Positions 25,598 to 35,300 of a stretch of 64,000 bases of DNA are shown piece after piece. Each line of letters starts with the position of its first letter. The first letter of the stretch is position 1. This DNA comes from Defluviitaleaceae bacterium (GTDB lineage Bacteria > Bacillota > Clostridia > Lachnospirales > WRAX01). The notes beneath the pieces were generated by a model, which saw only the letters and a program-made list of their open reading frames with translations, did not search any database and was not told where the DNA came from. The stretch spans positions 35,084-99,083 of the forward strand of contig WRAC01000003.1 of the NCBI GenBank assembly GCA_009780415.1. Direction: 5' to 3'. Both the position numbers and the translations under genes were made by a program.

Positions 25598-26440
25598 TTA
25601 TTTCAACTCCGTTGTCTTAATAGTGTCCATATCGGTAAACGCTTGATTTTCGCCGCCCATGGCCCAAATAAAGGTGTAGTTCGAAGTGCCGCAGCCGGCG
25701 TGGATGCTCCAGCTTGGGCTTATAACGGCTTGCTCGTTGTTCATGACAAGATGGCGCGTTTCGCTTGGTTCGCCCATCATGTGGAACACAACCTGACCTT
25801 CGGGGATTTCAAAATAGGTGTAAATCTCCATGCGGCGCTCGTGGGTATGCGCGGGCATAGTGTTCCACACGCTGCCGGAATCCAGGCTGGTCATGCCCAT
25901 CAAAAGCTGGCAGGTCTCAAGCACGTCGGGGTGGATAAACTGGCGTATTACGCGTTTGTTGGCTGTTTCGTCCGCGCCGAGGGGCTGCTGCTTCGCTTCC
26001 GCCGCCGTAATCATCTTGGTTTCGCAAGACTTGCGCGCGGGCGCGCTGACAGCGTAAAATTTCGCGGGGTTCGCGGCGTCCGCACTCTCGAAGGTTATAT
26101 TTTCCGTACCTCTGGTTATGTACAGACAGTCCTTATAACCCATTTCAAAACGCTCGTCCCCGGCGGTCACAACTCCCGGCCCTCCGATGTTAAACATACC
26201 CAGCTCGCGCCGTTCAAGGAAAAACTTCGTGCCGAAGTTCGCCCACACATCAATACCTTTATCTACCGGCACAACCTCATTAACGGGCATGATACCAAGC
26301 GTCACCATCCTGTCCACATGGCTGTAAACGGCAACCACCGTGTCCGGCCGGTATAAATCCTGTATAAGGAATTCGCCGCGCACTTCTTCAGTGGTGTAAC
26401 GCCTAAAATCGCGTTGATTTGCGGAATATCTAATGTCCAA
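25598..26440 (-). CDS. kduI: 5-Keto-4-deoxyuronate isomerase
   Basis: 280 residues, cupin fold. MDIRYSANQRDFRRYTTEEVR is the standard KduI N-terminus; MPAHTHERRMEIYTYFEIPEGQ supplies the zinc ligands. The enzyme converts 4-deoxy-L-threo-5-hexosulose uronate, made by lyases from pectin or glycosaminoglycans, to 2,5-diketo-3-deoxygluconate. Length matches the family (about 278). The start is TTG at 26440 with AAAGGAG 8 bases before it. First gene of the operon, preceded by a clear promoter and a palindrome. Confidence 0.94.
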   Translation of the reverse strand: MDIRYSANQRDFRRYTTEEVRGEFLIQDLYRPDTVVAVYSHVDRMVTLGIMPVNEVVPVDKGIDVWANFGTKFFLERRELGMFNIGGPGVVTAGDERFEMGYKDCLYITRGTENITFESADAANPAKFYAVSAPARKSCETKMITAAEAKQQPLGADETANKRVIRQFIHPDVLETCQLLMGMTSLDSGSVWNTMPAHTHERRMEIYTYFEIPEGQVVFHMMGEPSETRHLVMNNEQAVISPSWSIHAGCGTSNYTFIWAMGGENQAFTDMDTIKTTELK

Positions 26441-26487
26441 TGCAATCGCTCCTTTCGTTTTTTGATTCTTTTTGGCAAGTTTGGGTA

Positions 26488-26516
26488 ATTATACCATATG
26501 TGTATCAGAAATACAA
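26488..26516 (-). promoter_or_regulatory. Promoter of the kduI operon
   Basis: On the minus strand TTGTAT (26516-26511), a 17-base spacer and TATAAT (26493-26488), about 45 bp upstream of the kduI start codon and downstream of the YitT-family gene. Confidence 0.82.
26501..26515. promoter_or_regulatory. Candidate operator palindrome in the kduI promoter
   Basis: TGTAT-CAGAA-ATACA is a perfect 5-bp inverted repeat overlapping the -35 box and spacer. An adjoining ATACCATATGTGTAT (26491-26505) is also nearly palindromic. A uronate-responsive repressor (GntR or LacI type) is a reasonable guess; no regulator gene lies next to the operon. Confidence 0.5.
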
Positions 26517-26528
26517 CGTCTTTTAAAT

Positions 26529-27368
26529 CTAAACGCTGCCCGATTCGTAAGTAAAGCCTTTGCCATGCACATCGGATACCGTGTCGGTTATCATAAAAGC
26601 CTTTTCGTCATGCTTGTTCACGATTGTTAATAACTGCTGATAATCCCTTTTGCCCAATGTTACCATCAGCATACGCCCCTCATTTCCGCTGTACGCCCCG
26701 ATTATGGGTATAATTGTAACGCCCCTGCCTATATCGTGCAGAATTTCGTTGTATATGGAATCATGGCGGCCGCTTATTATATACACCATTTTTTTCTTGT
26801 TCGTACCGTTTTCAAGATAGTTCATGGTCAGGGAGGTTATGAAGATAGACGAAACCGCGTAGAAAAAGATATCCACATTGTAAACCCACAGGCAGAGGAT
26901 GACAACGGCGCCGTCCGTTATAAACAATCCTATCGCGGTATTTAGGTTGAAATATTTCTTCAGTATCAGGGGGGGGATGGCGGTGCCGCCGCTGGAGGCT
27001 TTGTGGTAGTACAGTATTGAAACCGCCGCGCCGAATATAACGCTTCCCACAATCATTGACAGCATAGTGTCACGCACCAGCATTATCTTCGGCACAAGCC
27101 CAATAAACAGCGGCAGCAGTGAAGCCCCGATAACCGTGTTAAAGAATATTTCCCTGCCTAGAAAGATAAATGTTAAAACAAGCACGGCGGCGTTACAGAC
27201 GAGTATCACCATTGACCGCTCAATGCCCATCAGCTCTTCCAAAATGATTCCAAGCCCCGTTATCCCGCCCGCCGCAATGCTGTGCGGCCCTAAAAACATA
27301 TTGACGCTGACGCTTATCAGGATTATCGCGAATGTGATATATAGAAGTTTTTTAATAAAATTAAACAT
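26529..27368 (-). CDS. YitT family membrane protein
   Basis: About 279 residues. Five or six membrane helices in the first 200 residues, with the typical FLGPHSIAAGGITGLGIILE block and SSGGTAIPPLILKKYFN, followed by a soluble DUF2179 domain (IISGRHDSIYNEILHDIGRGVTII...IVNKHDEKAFMI). Function is unknown for the family. The ATG at 27368 has GAGG 6 bases upstream; an in-frame ATG at 27383 lies inside a hairpin and has no site. Its ribosome binding site is buried in a 14-bp stem. It is upstream of kduI on the same strand but separated by that operon's own promoter. Confidence 0.88.
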   Translation of the reverse strand: MFNFIKKLLYITFAIILISVSVNMFLGPHSIAAGGITGLGIILEELMGIERSMVILVCNAAVLVLTFIFLGREIFFNTVIGASLLPLFIGLVPKIMLVRDTMLSMIVGSVIFGAAVSILYYHKASSGGTAIPPLILKKYFNLNTAIGLFITDGAVVILCLWVYNVDIFFYAVSSIFITSLTMNYLENGTNKKKMVYIISGRHDSIYNEILHDIGRGVTIIPIIGAYSGNEGRMLMVTLGKRDYQQLLTIVNKHDEKAFMITDTVSDVHGKGFTYESGSV

Positions 27369-27371
27369 AAA

Positions 27372-27413
27372 ATACCTCGCCATAAATTAGTAAAATTTAT
27401 TATGGCGAGGTAT
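27372..27413 (-). promoter_or_regulatory. Hairpin covering the YitT-family ribosome binding site
   Basis: ATACCTCGCCATAA (27372-27385) and TTATGGCGAGGTAT (27400-27413) make a perfect 14-bp stem with a 14-base loop. In the minus-strand mRNA the GCGAGG ribosome binding site is the 3' arm, ending 5 bases before the start codon. This should repress translation unless opened. Confidence 0.65.
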
Positions 27414-27434
27414 CATTTATTTATTCATCGGTTA

Positions 27435-27624
27435 AGAGCCTATCCAACATTAAGAACGAAGTGTATTTCGCGGATTTTTTTCGTCTTGCTAGGAACCCGC
27501 TGGTTTGCCCGAAGGGCAAACCGCCAGATCCGCACGTACCTATAGGTACGTAAGGAATTTCGTGACGACGCAAGACGGAAAAAATACCGAAAGACACGAA
27601 GTTCCTTAATGTTGAATAGGCTCT
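27435..27624. repeat. 190-bp palindromic repeat element (MITE-like)
   Basis: The ends are AGAGCCTAT and ATAGGCTCT. The outer roughly 55 bp on each side are imperfect inverted copies (both arms read inward through CAACATTAAG to CGTCTTGC). Two smaller perfect hairpins lie inside: GGTTTGCCC-GAA-GGGCAAACC (27502-27522) and the 18-base palindrome ACGTACCTATAGGTACGT (27534-27551). No open frame of note. It abuts the stop codon of the 1564-residue surface protein gene and ends near the YitT-family leader. Such elements are usually non-autonomous transposon derivatives or folded RNA units. Confidence 0.75.
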
Positions 27625-27627
27625 AAG

Positions 27628-30600
27628 TTACAATCCCGCGTACTCAATGATTATATCCACAATTCTCAGCAGCTCCTCCATGGTCATCGGCTCCAGGGGC
27701 CGTACGGCGTTTTCCGTGTTTTCAAAGAACCCGAGGTCAGCCGCCTTTAACAGCGATGAATGGTACTGTTCGTCCGCCAGGCGTATATCGAAGTGCAGGG
27801 ATTGGGCCAGCGGCGTGTGGCTGCGTATCTGGCTTTTGATTTTAAGCTCGTAAAGCTTTACCAGCAGGCTTACGGCTTCCTGCCGCGTCATAACGTCTGT
27901 TGCCGGGGCCAGCAGCCCGGCCCTTGCCAGGGAGTTATGCTCATCGGAGGTCAAGGCGGCGTTGATGTTCACCGTACCGTTCCCCGCCGCGATAGCCGCC
28001 GCAAGCTTGTTAAACTGACCGGAGGAAACCTCCGCCTGCGGGAAATAATAGGGCATGGCCTCGAAGGTGATGTGGCTGTTAACGCGGTGCAGCACGTCCT
28101 CCGCGCCTGAGGCGTGGCTCACTATTACGGGCGCGGCAAAGGTTATGCCCGCGTACGTGCAGACATCGTGGGTAGTCTGGCTGATGGTAAGCGCGGCTGT
28201 GTCTACCGTATAATCCCCGATGTTCCAAGCCGCCGTCGCGAACGTGCTTTGATAGCCCGCCGTGTTGCCCGCGAACAATACCGCGCGGCTTTCGGCCCTC
28301 TGGGTTACGGTAAAGGGCAGGATGGTGCGGGTTACATTATGCGTGTTCATCCCCGCCGTAACCCTGATGGACAGTTTGTTCGGCCTTGCGGAATAGGTTG
28401 ATATATCCGCGTTAAGGCGCGGCGCGTCAGCGGGGTTGTCTTCCGCGGTTATCTGTATATCCGCGCCGAAACCGAAGCCCGTCATTGCTTGAACCTCCGG
28501 TATATCAAGGTACTTGGCGGGGAACGCGTAGGTGGCGTTCCCGGCGATAAGCGTTAAGCCGATATGCCTATCCGCCATCGCGCTGTATACAGAATACGGA
28601 ATCTCCGCCGCGTACCGCCTGATTTGCACGTTCCCGAAGGGATGCGCTTCAAAGGGTATGGTGAAGTTATAAATCCGCGAATTGATCAGCCAATTTATAA
28701 ACCTCATATCCACACTGTTGTCGCGGTTGCCGTGCTGGTCCGTTCCGGTGCTTCTGAAGCGGTAGGTCAGCGTTTGCGTAGCGGCATCGTAAATCCATTC
28801 AAAATCGTCGTCCGGCAGGGGGTAGGTGGCGGGGTCAATATCGCCGTCATGCTCGCCCGACCATAGATCGGTATAAATGCGGACGGCCCGCGTCCACTCC
28901 GACTCCTTTTGGATGAACGTCCCGCTTCCGCCGCTGATACCCGAAGGGATTATAACCTCAATGTATGAAAAGAAATCCTCGGTTTTGGAAAGCTGGATAA
29001 TATATTGATATTCCCTCAGCGCCGAACCCATCTCCATCTTTGTCACGGTCAAACGCGTTTTTACTCTTGCGTAATAGGCCGTGTTTGGGTCAAGCCAGTC
29101 AAATTTCACGATGTATGATGCGATAGTCGCCCAACTCTCGTCAGCCAGCGCGCCTAAACTGTCAGTAAGAACCGCCGCGTCGCCCTCCAGCACCTGCTCA
29201 CGCGAGAAATGGGCGGGGTTGCCCTGGTCCGCGCCAATACGCGACCATTCGAAGGTGATGTGGCTGATATCGAACGGCCCTTCCTGCCTGTCGTTCATTT
29301 TGTTTATAATATCAAGGTTGTTCGCGCCTATAAGCCCAAGGCCCGTTGGCGGCGGCGGCGGCGTAAGCTCGTCGGTGCGCATGGTTATATAGTTGCTGTA
29401 GGCCGAATAAATCCGGTCGCCATTTATGGGGCTGATTGTATACGCCCGTATCCAGATATAATACGTGGTTTCCGGAAACAGGTTATCTACCGTAAACTCT
29501 ATAAACGGATCGTTCAATCCCGTAAGCGGGTTAAACTCACCGCCCGATAGGGGTATGCCCTGGGCCCGGATAATATCGTTTTCAATGGTTATCCCGTTTG
29601 TTTCATAATCCCCGGCGAATTCCGAAAAGTACAGCTCGTAGAAATATCCCGGCGGGGCGGCTAAGAACCATGTATTGAAAAACCAACCGACGGTAAGGTG
29701 CATATCGCCTGTACGGCGCGGTTCAAGCAGCGGTACGGTGGGGGTGACATCAAAGGGCGGATGCTCGCCCAATGTGGTGCCGATGATATTCGCGGGCTCG
29801 TGGGCGAAGAACTGCGGCGGGGAGGGCGGCAGAAACGGCCACAGGAATATCAGGTACGACGTTTGCGGCTCAAGCTCATCAATGGGATGCCGTATGGTGC
29901 GCCGCCCCTCCGCGTCGATGAGTATGCCGCCCGTGGCGTCCGGCCCCGGCCATGACCCGCCTGTCAATTGACCGCGCAGATAACTGTCGATATAGGCCCT
30001 CATCAAAACGGGATCATCCAGGGGCATAACCTGGCTGTATGGTATCCACATCAGCGCAAAGCTCGCCTCAGGCGCGGGATTCAGGAAATCTACAAACCTA
30101 AGCGGAAGCTCGGCGGGCATATCGTCGGCATCGTAGGGCAGGCTGAAATAGTTGATGATTATTTCGTAAATCGTACCGATCAAGGCGCGCGGGTTTGCGG
30201 CGTTAAAATTCAGGTTCGGATTGCCGCTTGCCTCCCTCAGACCGCTCTGTGTCAGTTCAAGGGTTTTTTCACTGAACCTTAAATCCTCGCCAAACACAAA
30301 CTTGTTTCCGTCCCAGCCGATTTTGGTATGCCACGCGTGGTCGTTCATTTCGGCGGGGGTGCCCGGCGTGCCTGGCCTCAGGCCCGGGTTATACGCCTCG
30401 TAATACTGGGTATCCCATTCAACGGTGATGTTATGCAGAGCGGTTTCCACAATGCGCAGAGGCGGCTTCGAGATCATATTGGGGCGCGTAAGCACGCCGG
30501 AAGCCGGAATCGGGTACGCATAATACGAAACGGATTCCCGCGGGCTTCCCGTAACGGCGCTTGCGGCAATCTGCCGCGCCACAACCTTAATATAATACAC

Positions 30601-32322
30601 CCTGTTTTCAACTATGGGCATAAGCTGCCCGTGGCTTACCGAATAAAAGTGGGTCAGGTTGCTCAGGGTGTAAGTGTAGTCGTACTTACGGCGGTCCTCC
30701 CGGCTCAAACCGGGGTGGTCGGCTATCGTGTTAAGCTGCAGCGGGCTGCCGTCAATGTACCTGAACGTACCAAGGCTCATGTTCGCGGGGATGGTGTTAT
30801 TACGCAAGGGGTCTATAGAGTCCGAGATAAAAATATCATACTCGATCATTGTGTCGTGCCAAAGGCCGATACCGCGGTCACTGTTATTGCGTATCGGGTT
30901 ATTGCTTCCCGGAGCGGGCGTGGCCGGCGGGTCAACCCTCTCGTCGCCGAAGGGCGTCCTTAGGAAAGCGTCCCAGGTAATGGACAATCTAAGGGGGTCG
31001 TCGTTGTGTTCGGCATCCCTGATTACAGGCTTGGTAGGGTGAAATTCCGGGGTTTCGGCGTAATAAGGCACGGGATCGGAGCCTTGCCAAGGCCCGTCGT
31101 TTATCTTGAACGCCAGCATATAATACATCACCGGTTCGCCCGGCCTTTCCGTGCGGATGTTGTGGATGGTGCCGATGCTGGCCCCGTCTATTTTAGCCAC
31201 CCAGCGCGGCTCGTCAAGGGGATCCTGCGGATGTGTATTAATATAATTCATAAGATCCTGGGGGTTTGCGCTGTAAAAGAGCGCGACGCTCGTGACGTTC
31301 AGGTTGCCGAAACCGGGCGCCCAATCCAGCATGATATAGGGAAATACGTCGTCGTATACCCTAAGCTCCACACCCATCGGAATGTTATCGTACCGGTACT
31401 CGCTGTTTGAGGTGAACCGCAGCGGCAAACCGTTAAGCTGTCCCAGCGTGCGCGCAAGGGCGAAGTCTCCGCCTACGCGTACCAGCGGCTCTATCTTTAT
31501 ATCATAGTCCTGCAGCGGCCTAAGTCCGCTTCTGATCGCGTATGTCCACGTATTGCCCGTCCTTGTTAAGTTCGGGTCGTCCTCCTCGACGTTAAAGTAT
31601 TGGAAACCTATACCGGCTGGGGTGAATGGCCCGCCAGACTCCACTATGAACACCCTCCACGCGTCAAAGGCGGGCTGGCCGTCCAAGGTCGGGACTTCCC
31701 AGCTTACTTCAATCCTGCCGCTTCTGGCGCTGCCTCTGGGAACTATGTCTGTCATAAACATGACCGTGTTGCTGCTGCCCCGCTGAACAGGCAGATCCTG
31801 CCAGTTCCATTCACCCGCCCCGGGCGGGGGAGGCGGCGAAGGCGCCCATACCCAGCGTCCTTCATGGTGCATGGGAAAGACCCTGAACGCGTAAATAGTG
31901 TTGGCGTTAAGCCCCATGCCTTGGGCGCGGTGCGTAAAGGTCTGGTCGGCGCCGGACGGATCGTTTATAAGAAAAGTGAAATTCGTCGTGGATGCTTCCG
32001 CCCTCATCAACTCGTAAAAATACGCTCTGCCGTCGCCGGGATGGGTACCGGTCGGCAACGGGCCGGGCCTTCCCGGAGCCTCCAAATCCACGTTGTGGCT
32101 TACGTTTCCGGCGGGTATGTTTTCCTGGGGCGCGGCTCTCTCCGGGCGCGACCACAGAAATTCAATATTATATGTGGCCCCAAGCCTGGTTATATCGCCG
32201 CCGAACCGCAGATCAATAACATTGCCCTGCGGGTTGGCCATCGCCTCGCGGATGAAGGGCACAAGCGTTAAAACCACGGTTATAACAACCGCCGCGATAT
32301 ATTTAAATGTTATTTTCTTCAA
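27628..32322 (-). CDS. Giant secreted surface protein with FN3-type domains and SLH-like C-terminus
   Basis: 1564 residues starting at TTG (GGGGGA 8 bases before). A signal peptide of about 29 residues (MKKITFKYIAAVVITVVLTL, cleaved near AMA-NPQGN) is followed by repeated beta-rich modules with fibronectin type III features (VSWEVPTLDGQPAFDAWRVFI; YTLSNLTHFYSV; FPETTYYIWIRAYTIS; LDPNTAYYARVKTRL). Residues about 1475-1564 (RQEAVSLLVKLYEL ... ADLGFFENTENAVRPLEPMTMEELL) resemble an SLH pair and match the C-terminus of the next upstream gene product. It is probably displayed on the cell wall. No catalytic domain is recognised. It lies 16 bp after its paralogue, in one transcript. Confidence 0.75.
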   Translation of the reverse strand: MKKITFKYIAAVVITVVLTLVPFIREAMANPQGNVIDLRFGGDITRLGATYNIEFLWSRPERAAPQENIPAGNVSHNVDLEAPGRPGPLPTGTHPGDGRAYFYELMRAEASTTNFTFLINDPSGADQTFTHRAQGMGLNANTIYAFRVFPMHHEGRWVWAPSPPPPPGAGEWNWQDLPVQRGSSNTVMFMTDIVPRGSARSGRIEVSWEVPTLDGQPAFDAWRVFIVESGGPFTPAGIGFQYFNVEEDDPNLTRTGNTWTYAIRSGLRPLQDYDIKIEPLVRVGGDFALARTLGQLNGLPLRFTSNSEYRYDNIPMGVELRVYDDVFPYIMLDWAPGFGNLNVTSVALFYSANPQDLMNYINTHPQDPLDEPRWVAKIDGASIGTIHNIRTERPGEPVMYYMLAFKINDGPWQGSDPVPYYAETPEFHPTKPVIRDAEHNDDPLRLSITWDAFLRTPFGDERVDPPATPAPGSNNPIRNNSDRGIGLWHDTMIEYDIFISDSIDPLRNNTIPANMSLGTFRYIDGSPLQLNTIADHPGLSREDRRKYDYTYTLSNLTHFYSVSHGQLMPIVENRVYYIKVVARQIAASAVTGSPRESVSYYAYPIPASGVLTRPNMISKPPLRIVETALHNITVEWDTQYYEAYNPGLRPGTPGTPAEMNDHAWHTKIGWDGNKFVFGEDLRFSEKTLELTQSGLREASGNPNLNFNAANPRALIGTIYEIIINYFSLPYDADDMPAELPLRFVDFLNPAPEASFALMWIPYSQVMPLDDPVLMRAYIDSYLRGQLTGGSWPGPDATGGILIDAEGRRTIRHPIDELEPQTSYLIFLWPFLPPSPPQFFAHEPANIIGTTLGEHPPFDVTPTVPLLEPRRTGDMHLTVGWFFNTWFLAAPPGYFYELYFSEFAGDYETNGITIENDIIRAQGIPLSGGEFNPLTGLNDPFIEFTVDNLFPETTYYIWIRAYTISPINGDRIYSAYSNYITMRTDELTPPPPPTGLGLIGANNLDIINKMNDRQEGPFDISHITFEWSRIGADQGNPAHFSREQVLEGDAAVLTDSLGALADESWATIASYIVKFDWLDPNTAYYARVKTRLTVTKMEMGSALREYQYIIQLSKTEDFFSYIEVIIPSGISGGSGTFIQKESEWTRAVRIYTDLWSGEHDGDIDPATYPLPDDDFEWIYDAATQTLTYRFRSTGTDQHGNRDNSVDMRFINWLINSRIYNFTIPFEAHPFGNVQIRRYAAEIPYSVYSAMADRHIGLTLIAGNATYAFPAKYLDIPEVQAMTGFGFGADIQITAEDNPADAPRLNADISTYSARPNKLSIRVTAGMNTHNVTRTILPFTVTQRAESRAVLFAGNTAGYQSTFATAAWNIGDYTVDTAALTISQTTHDVCTYAGITFAAPVIVSHASGAEDVLHRVNSHITFEAMPYYFPQAEVSSGQFNKLAAAIAAGNGTVNINAALTSDEHNSLARAGLLAPATDVMTRQEAVSLLVKLYELKIKSQIRSHTPLAQSLHFDIRLADEQYHSSLLKAADLGFFENTENAVRPLEPMTMEELLRIVDIIIEYAGL

Positions 32323-32338
32323 TTCAACATTCCCCCTT

Positions 32339-35300
32339 TTACAATCCCAGCTTTGAGTTCAATCTGGACAGCATGTTAAGCAGCTCCATCATCGACAGTG
32401 TTTCGCGCGGGTTCCAGTCGTTTTCGGTGAAGATATCCAGCTCGAAAGCGGCTTGAACGCTGCGCAGGTACCGGTCGTCAATGCCCTGAATACCGGCTGT
32501 GGCGGCAAAGTTGCGGATTTGCATAGAGTCCGCGGAGATGCCGGTGCGCAGCTCGTACAGCGCCATTATAACGTAAGCGGCTTCCTGCTTTGAGACGGAG
32601 GACGAGCCTGTTTTACCGGTTATGGAGTACCCGTTGTTTCGGAAATAATTAATGCCGTCCGTACCGGCGGGCGCACCGGATATACGTGCCGCTATAGTCA
32701 TAACGGCGGACAGTGAGGCTGTTATTGTCAGGTCTGTGCCCACAAGGTCGGCAAGGCCGTACTTGGCGATGACGGACGCCATATCCCCGGGGTAATCAAC
32801 GGTTTCAACCAAGCCCGGGATGCCGGTAAGCGCGTTAAAGAGCGTGAAGATAACGCTTGCGGGGCCGTTAAGCAGGACGGCCATACCCGTTTTGTAGGGG
32901 CTTGCCTGTGAGTGCGCGAAGCTACCGGTATATGCCACATAACCCGTGATGATGTCCGCCGCGCTGTCCGTCAGCAGGGCGTGCTGGACGGGGCGGGCGA
33001 AGGACATTATGGGATAGCTGCGGTAGCTGGATTCCACATACCTCGTACGCGCATCCAGCATTAACCTGTTCTTCGTTGCGTCGAGGTAACCGTAGACATA
33101 CAAGGCGATTTCGTCGTTAGGGCGGTTTTGCTCAAGCATGGAGCGGATAACCCTCCTTGCGTCCTCGTAAAGCTCCTCGCTTTCAAGCTCGGCGGTTATA
33201 ATCCGTAAAATCTCGTCGTCAAGGGATTTAGCCGTAATGCGTGAGGCCATTGCCTGCGCGCGGATATCAGCCTGCGGCCCGCCCAGCTCGTTGCCGTCTA
33301 CGGGGTTATGGCTCAATTTGGTGTAATGGACGGAGAACATCACGTAATAATCGCCCGCGTCTCCCCGCGCCATGTCATGACGCGCGCTCGTAACGCCGTC
33401 CAAGGCGTCGGTCAGGGCGTTTGGCGGGATAATGGTTTCAAACCTGCCATTACGGATTATCAGGGATTTGTTATTGCGGTTGGCGGCTTCGATAAGGCTG
33501 ACGGGCAGCAGGATATCCAGCCTGTCAACGGGCTCTGAATAGATGTAGAGCTGCGCGTCAACCGTTGACTGGACAAGGCTGTCCGAATGGGCGTGCCTGT
33601 ACAGAACCAGCGCGGTGGAGGCGCTCTTGTCCAAAGGCCAGTACGGCTTGTTGAATTCGTCCCACAAATTTAATCTAAGGAAATTAATCCAGCTATTGAT
33701 GTCATGCCGGATGTCGTAATCGTCCTGGTCAAATTCCGTCCGGTAAAAAACGGGATCAGTCCACATGCTGGGCTGGTCGCCCAAATCAACCAGGCGTACC
33801 CGGAAGGAGTAATCTGTTGAGGCGTTAAGCCCGGTTATCTTGTAAGTAATCAATGTCCAGCCGTTTCCTAAATCCTCGCCACGGGGAAGCTGCCGCCGCC
33901 CCGCCCAGTAGGGGAACCACGGGCTTCCGGCTTCGCTTAACTCCAGATCCCAGAAAAAGCCCGCCGCGCCGTTAAGCACCTCAAATTGTATGACGGCCTC
34001 TGTTAACGGATCGTAGGGATGATTCTCCTGATCGCGTAAAATACGGAGATTGCGCGGCCCGTCAACAACGTTGGTTGTCAGGCTGATGGCGTCCCAAACG
34101 GAGGAGCTTACGCGGACGGGCTCCTCATGTTCCCCGAAATTGCGGAATTTTACCGCCCGTACATAGTAGTAGTAGATGTTGTTGGGCAGAAGGTACTCAT
34201 CGTCCAGCGTGTAAAGGCGCGTAAATCCGCTTTGGGGTTCCGCCGTGTATGACGGGAGGGGCCCGCTGATTAACGGATGCGTCCCGCGTTGGTTTATAAA
34301 ATACGATACACGCCCGGATTCGTTGACTGTAAAGAGATCCATAAATTCTTCAAGGCTACCCAAGAAATTGAGCGCTTCGGGCACAACGGGCGTCATAGTG
34401 CGTACAACCTCATAACGGACGGTGTAGTTATCCTCAATCATTTCCGGAGCCGTCCAGTGAAGGGTGGAGGTGGTATCCGTTATTCCGTCGGGGTCAATAG
34501 GGCGCACCCATTCCGGCCTGCCGGGGGGTATCTCGTCCGGGTCGACGGAATCGGTTTCGCCATCGGTAGTGATGGCGATTATACCCGTCAGGTTAGAGTA
34601 AAAGCGCAGTATATCATTCGTAAACGGGTTAAAAGGGTGGTGCAGGGAAAGCTCTGTAAACATAGCGCTGTAGTATTTTTGGTTTCTGTCAAAGGCAAAC
34701 ATTTCGTAAAATAAAGACGGATTCGGGTAACGCACGGAATTGCCCGCGTCCATTTCACCCAGCCATCTGTCGCGCTGGGGGTTGTATGTAACATTCGTGC
34801 GCAGATGGTGTTCGTCCCACGGGAAGTCCGCCACAACCACAACGCCGCCTTCGCGCAGGATATCCCTGATGGGCTTTGCCTGACCCAGCATATTCACAGC
34901 GATATCAAATGAATACACAGGCAGGACGGGTGTGGGGAGCGCTCCTGGGTTACCGGGATTGCGCATGGCGGTATAATACCAAATAGGTTCCGCCGGGGAA
35001 ATCACCGCTCCGGTATCGCTGTAGACCGCGGGCATTTGCGGGGGCAGCGGGGCTTCCGGGTTATTCGAGGCATGCTCGCGCAGGAAATTGCCGAAACGCA
35101 TCATCAACTCCTCGCTTTGGCTAATAACCAGTGAAAACGTCGCAACCGGAACATACGGGCGGCTAGCCGTTGCCCCTCCAACCGTGCCGGACGGGAACAT
35201 ATCGTCACGGCGGCGCGTGTAAAACTGTTCCACAAACTCGCGCAGTTCCGCATATGGCGCGCGGAAGCTCATCTCCAGCGTAACGGGGTTATCATCGTCG

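Noticed and set aside
27435..27624. Reading the palindromic element as a simple intrinsic terminator
   Set aside because: The element is 190 bp with nested stems, and no T-run follows the outer stem in either direction; a terminator alone would not need this structure.
31601..32271. Plus-strand frames across the giant surface genes (for example 223 codons)
   Set aside because: They are shadows of the minus-strand genes, which have signal peptides and domain patterns; GC-rich third positions keep antisense frames open.
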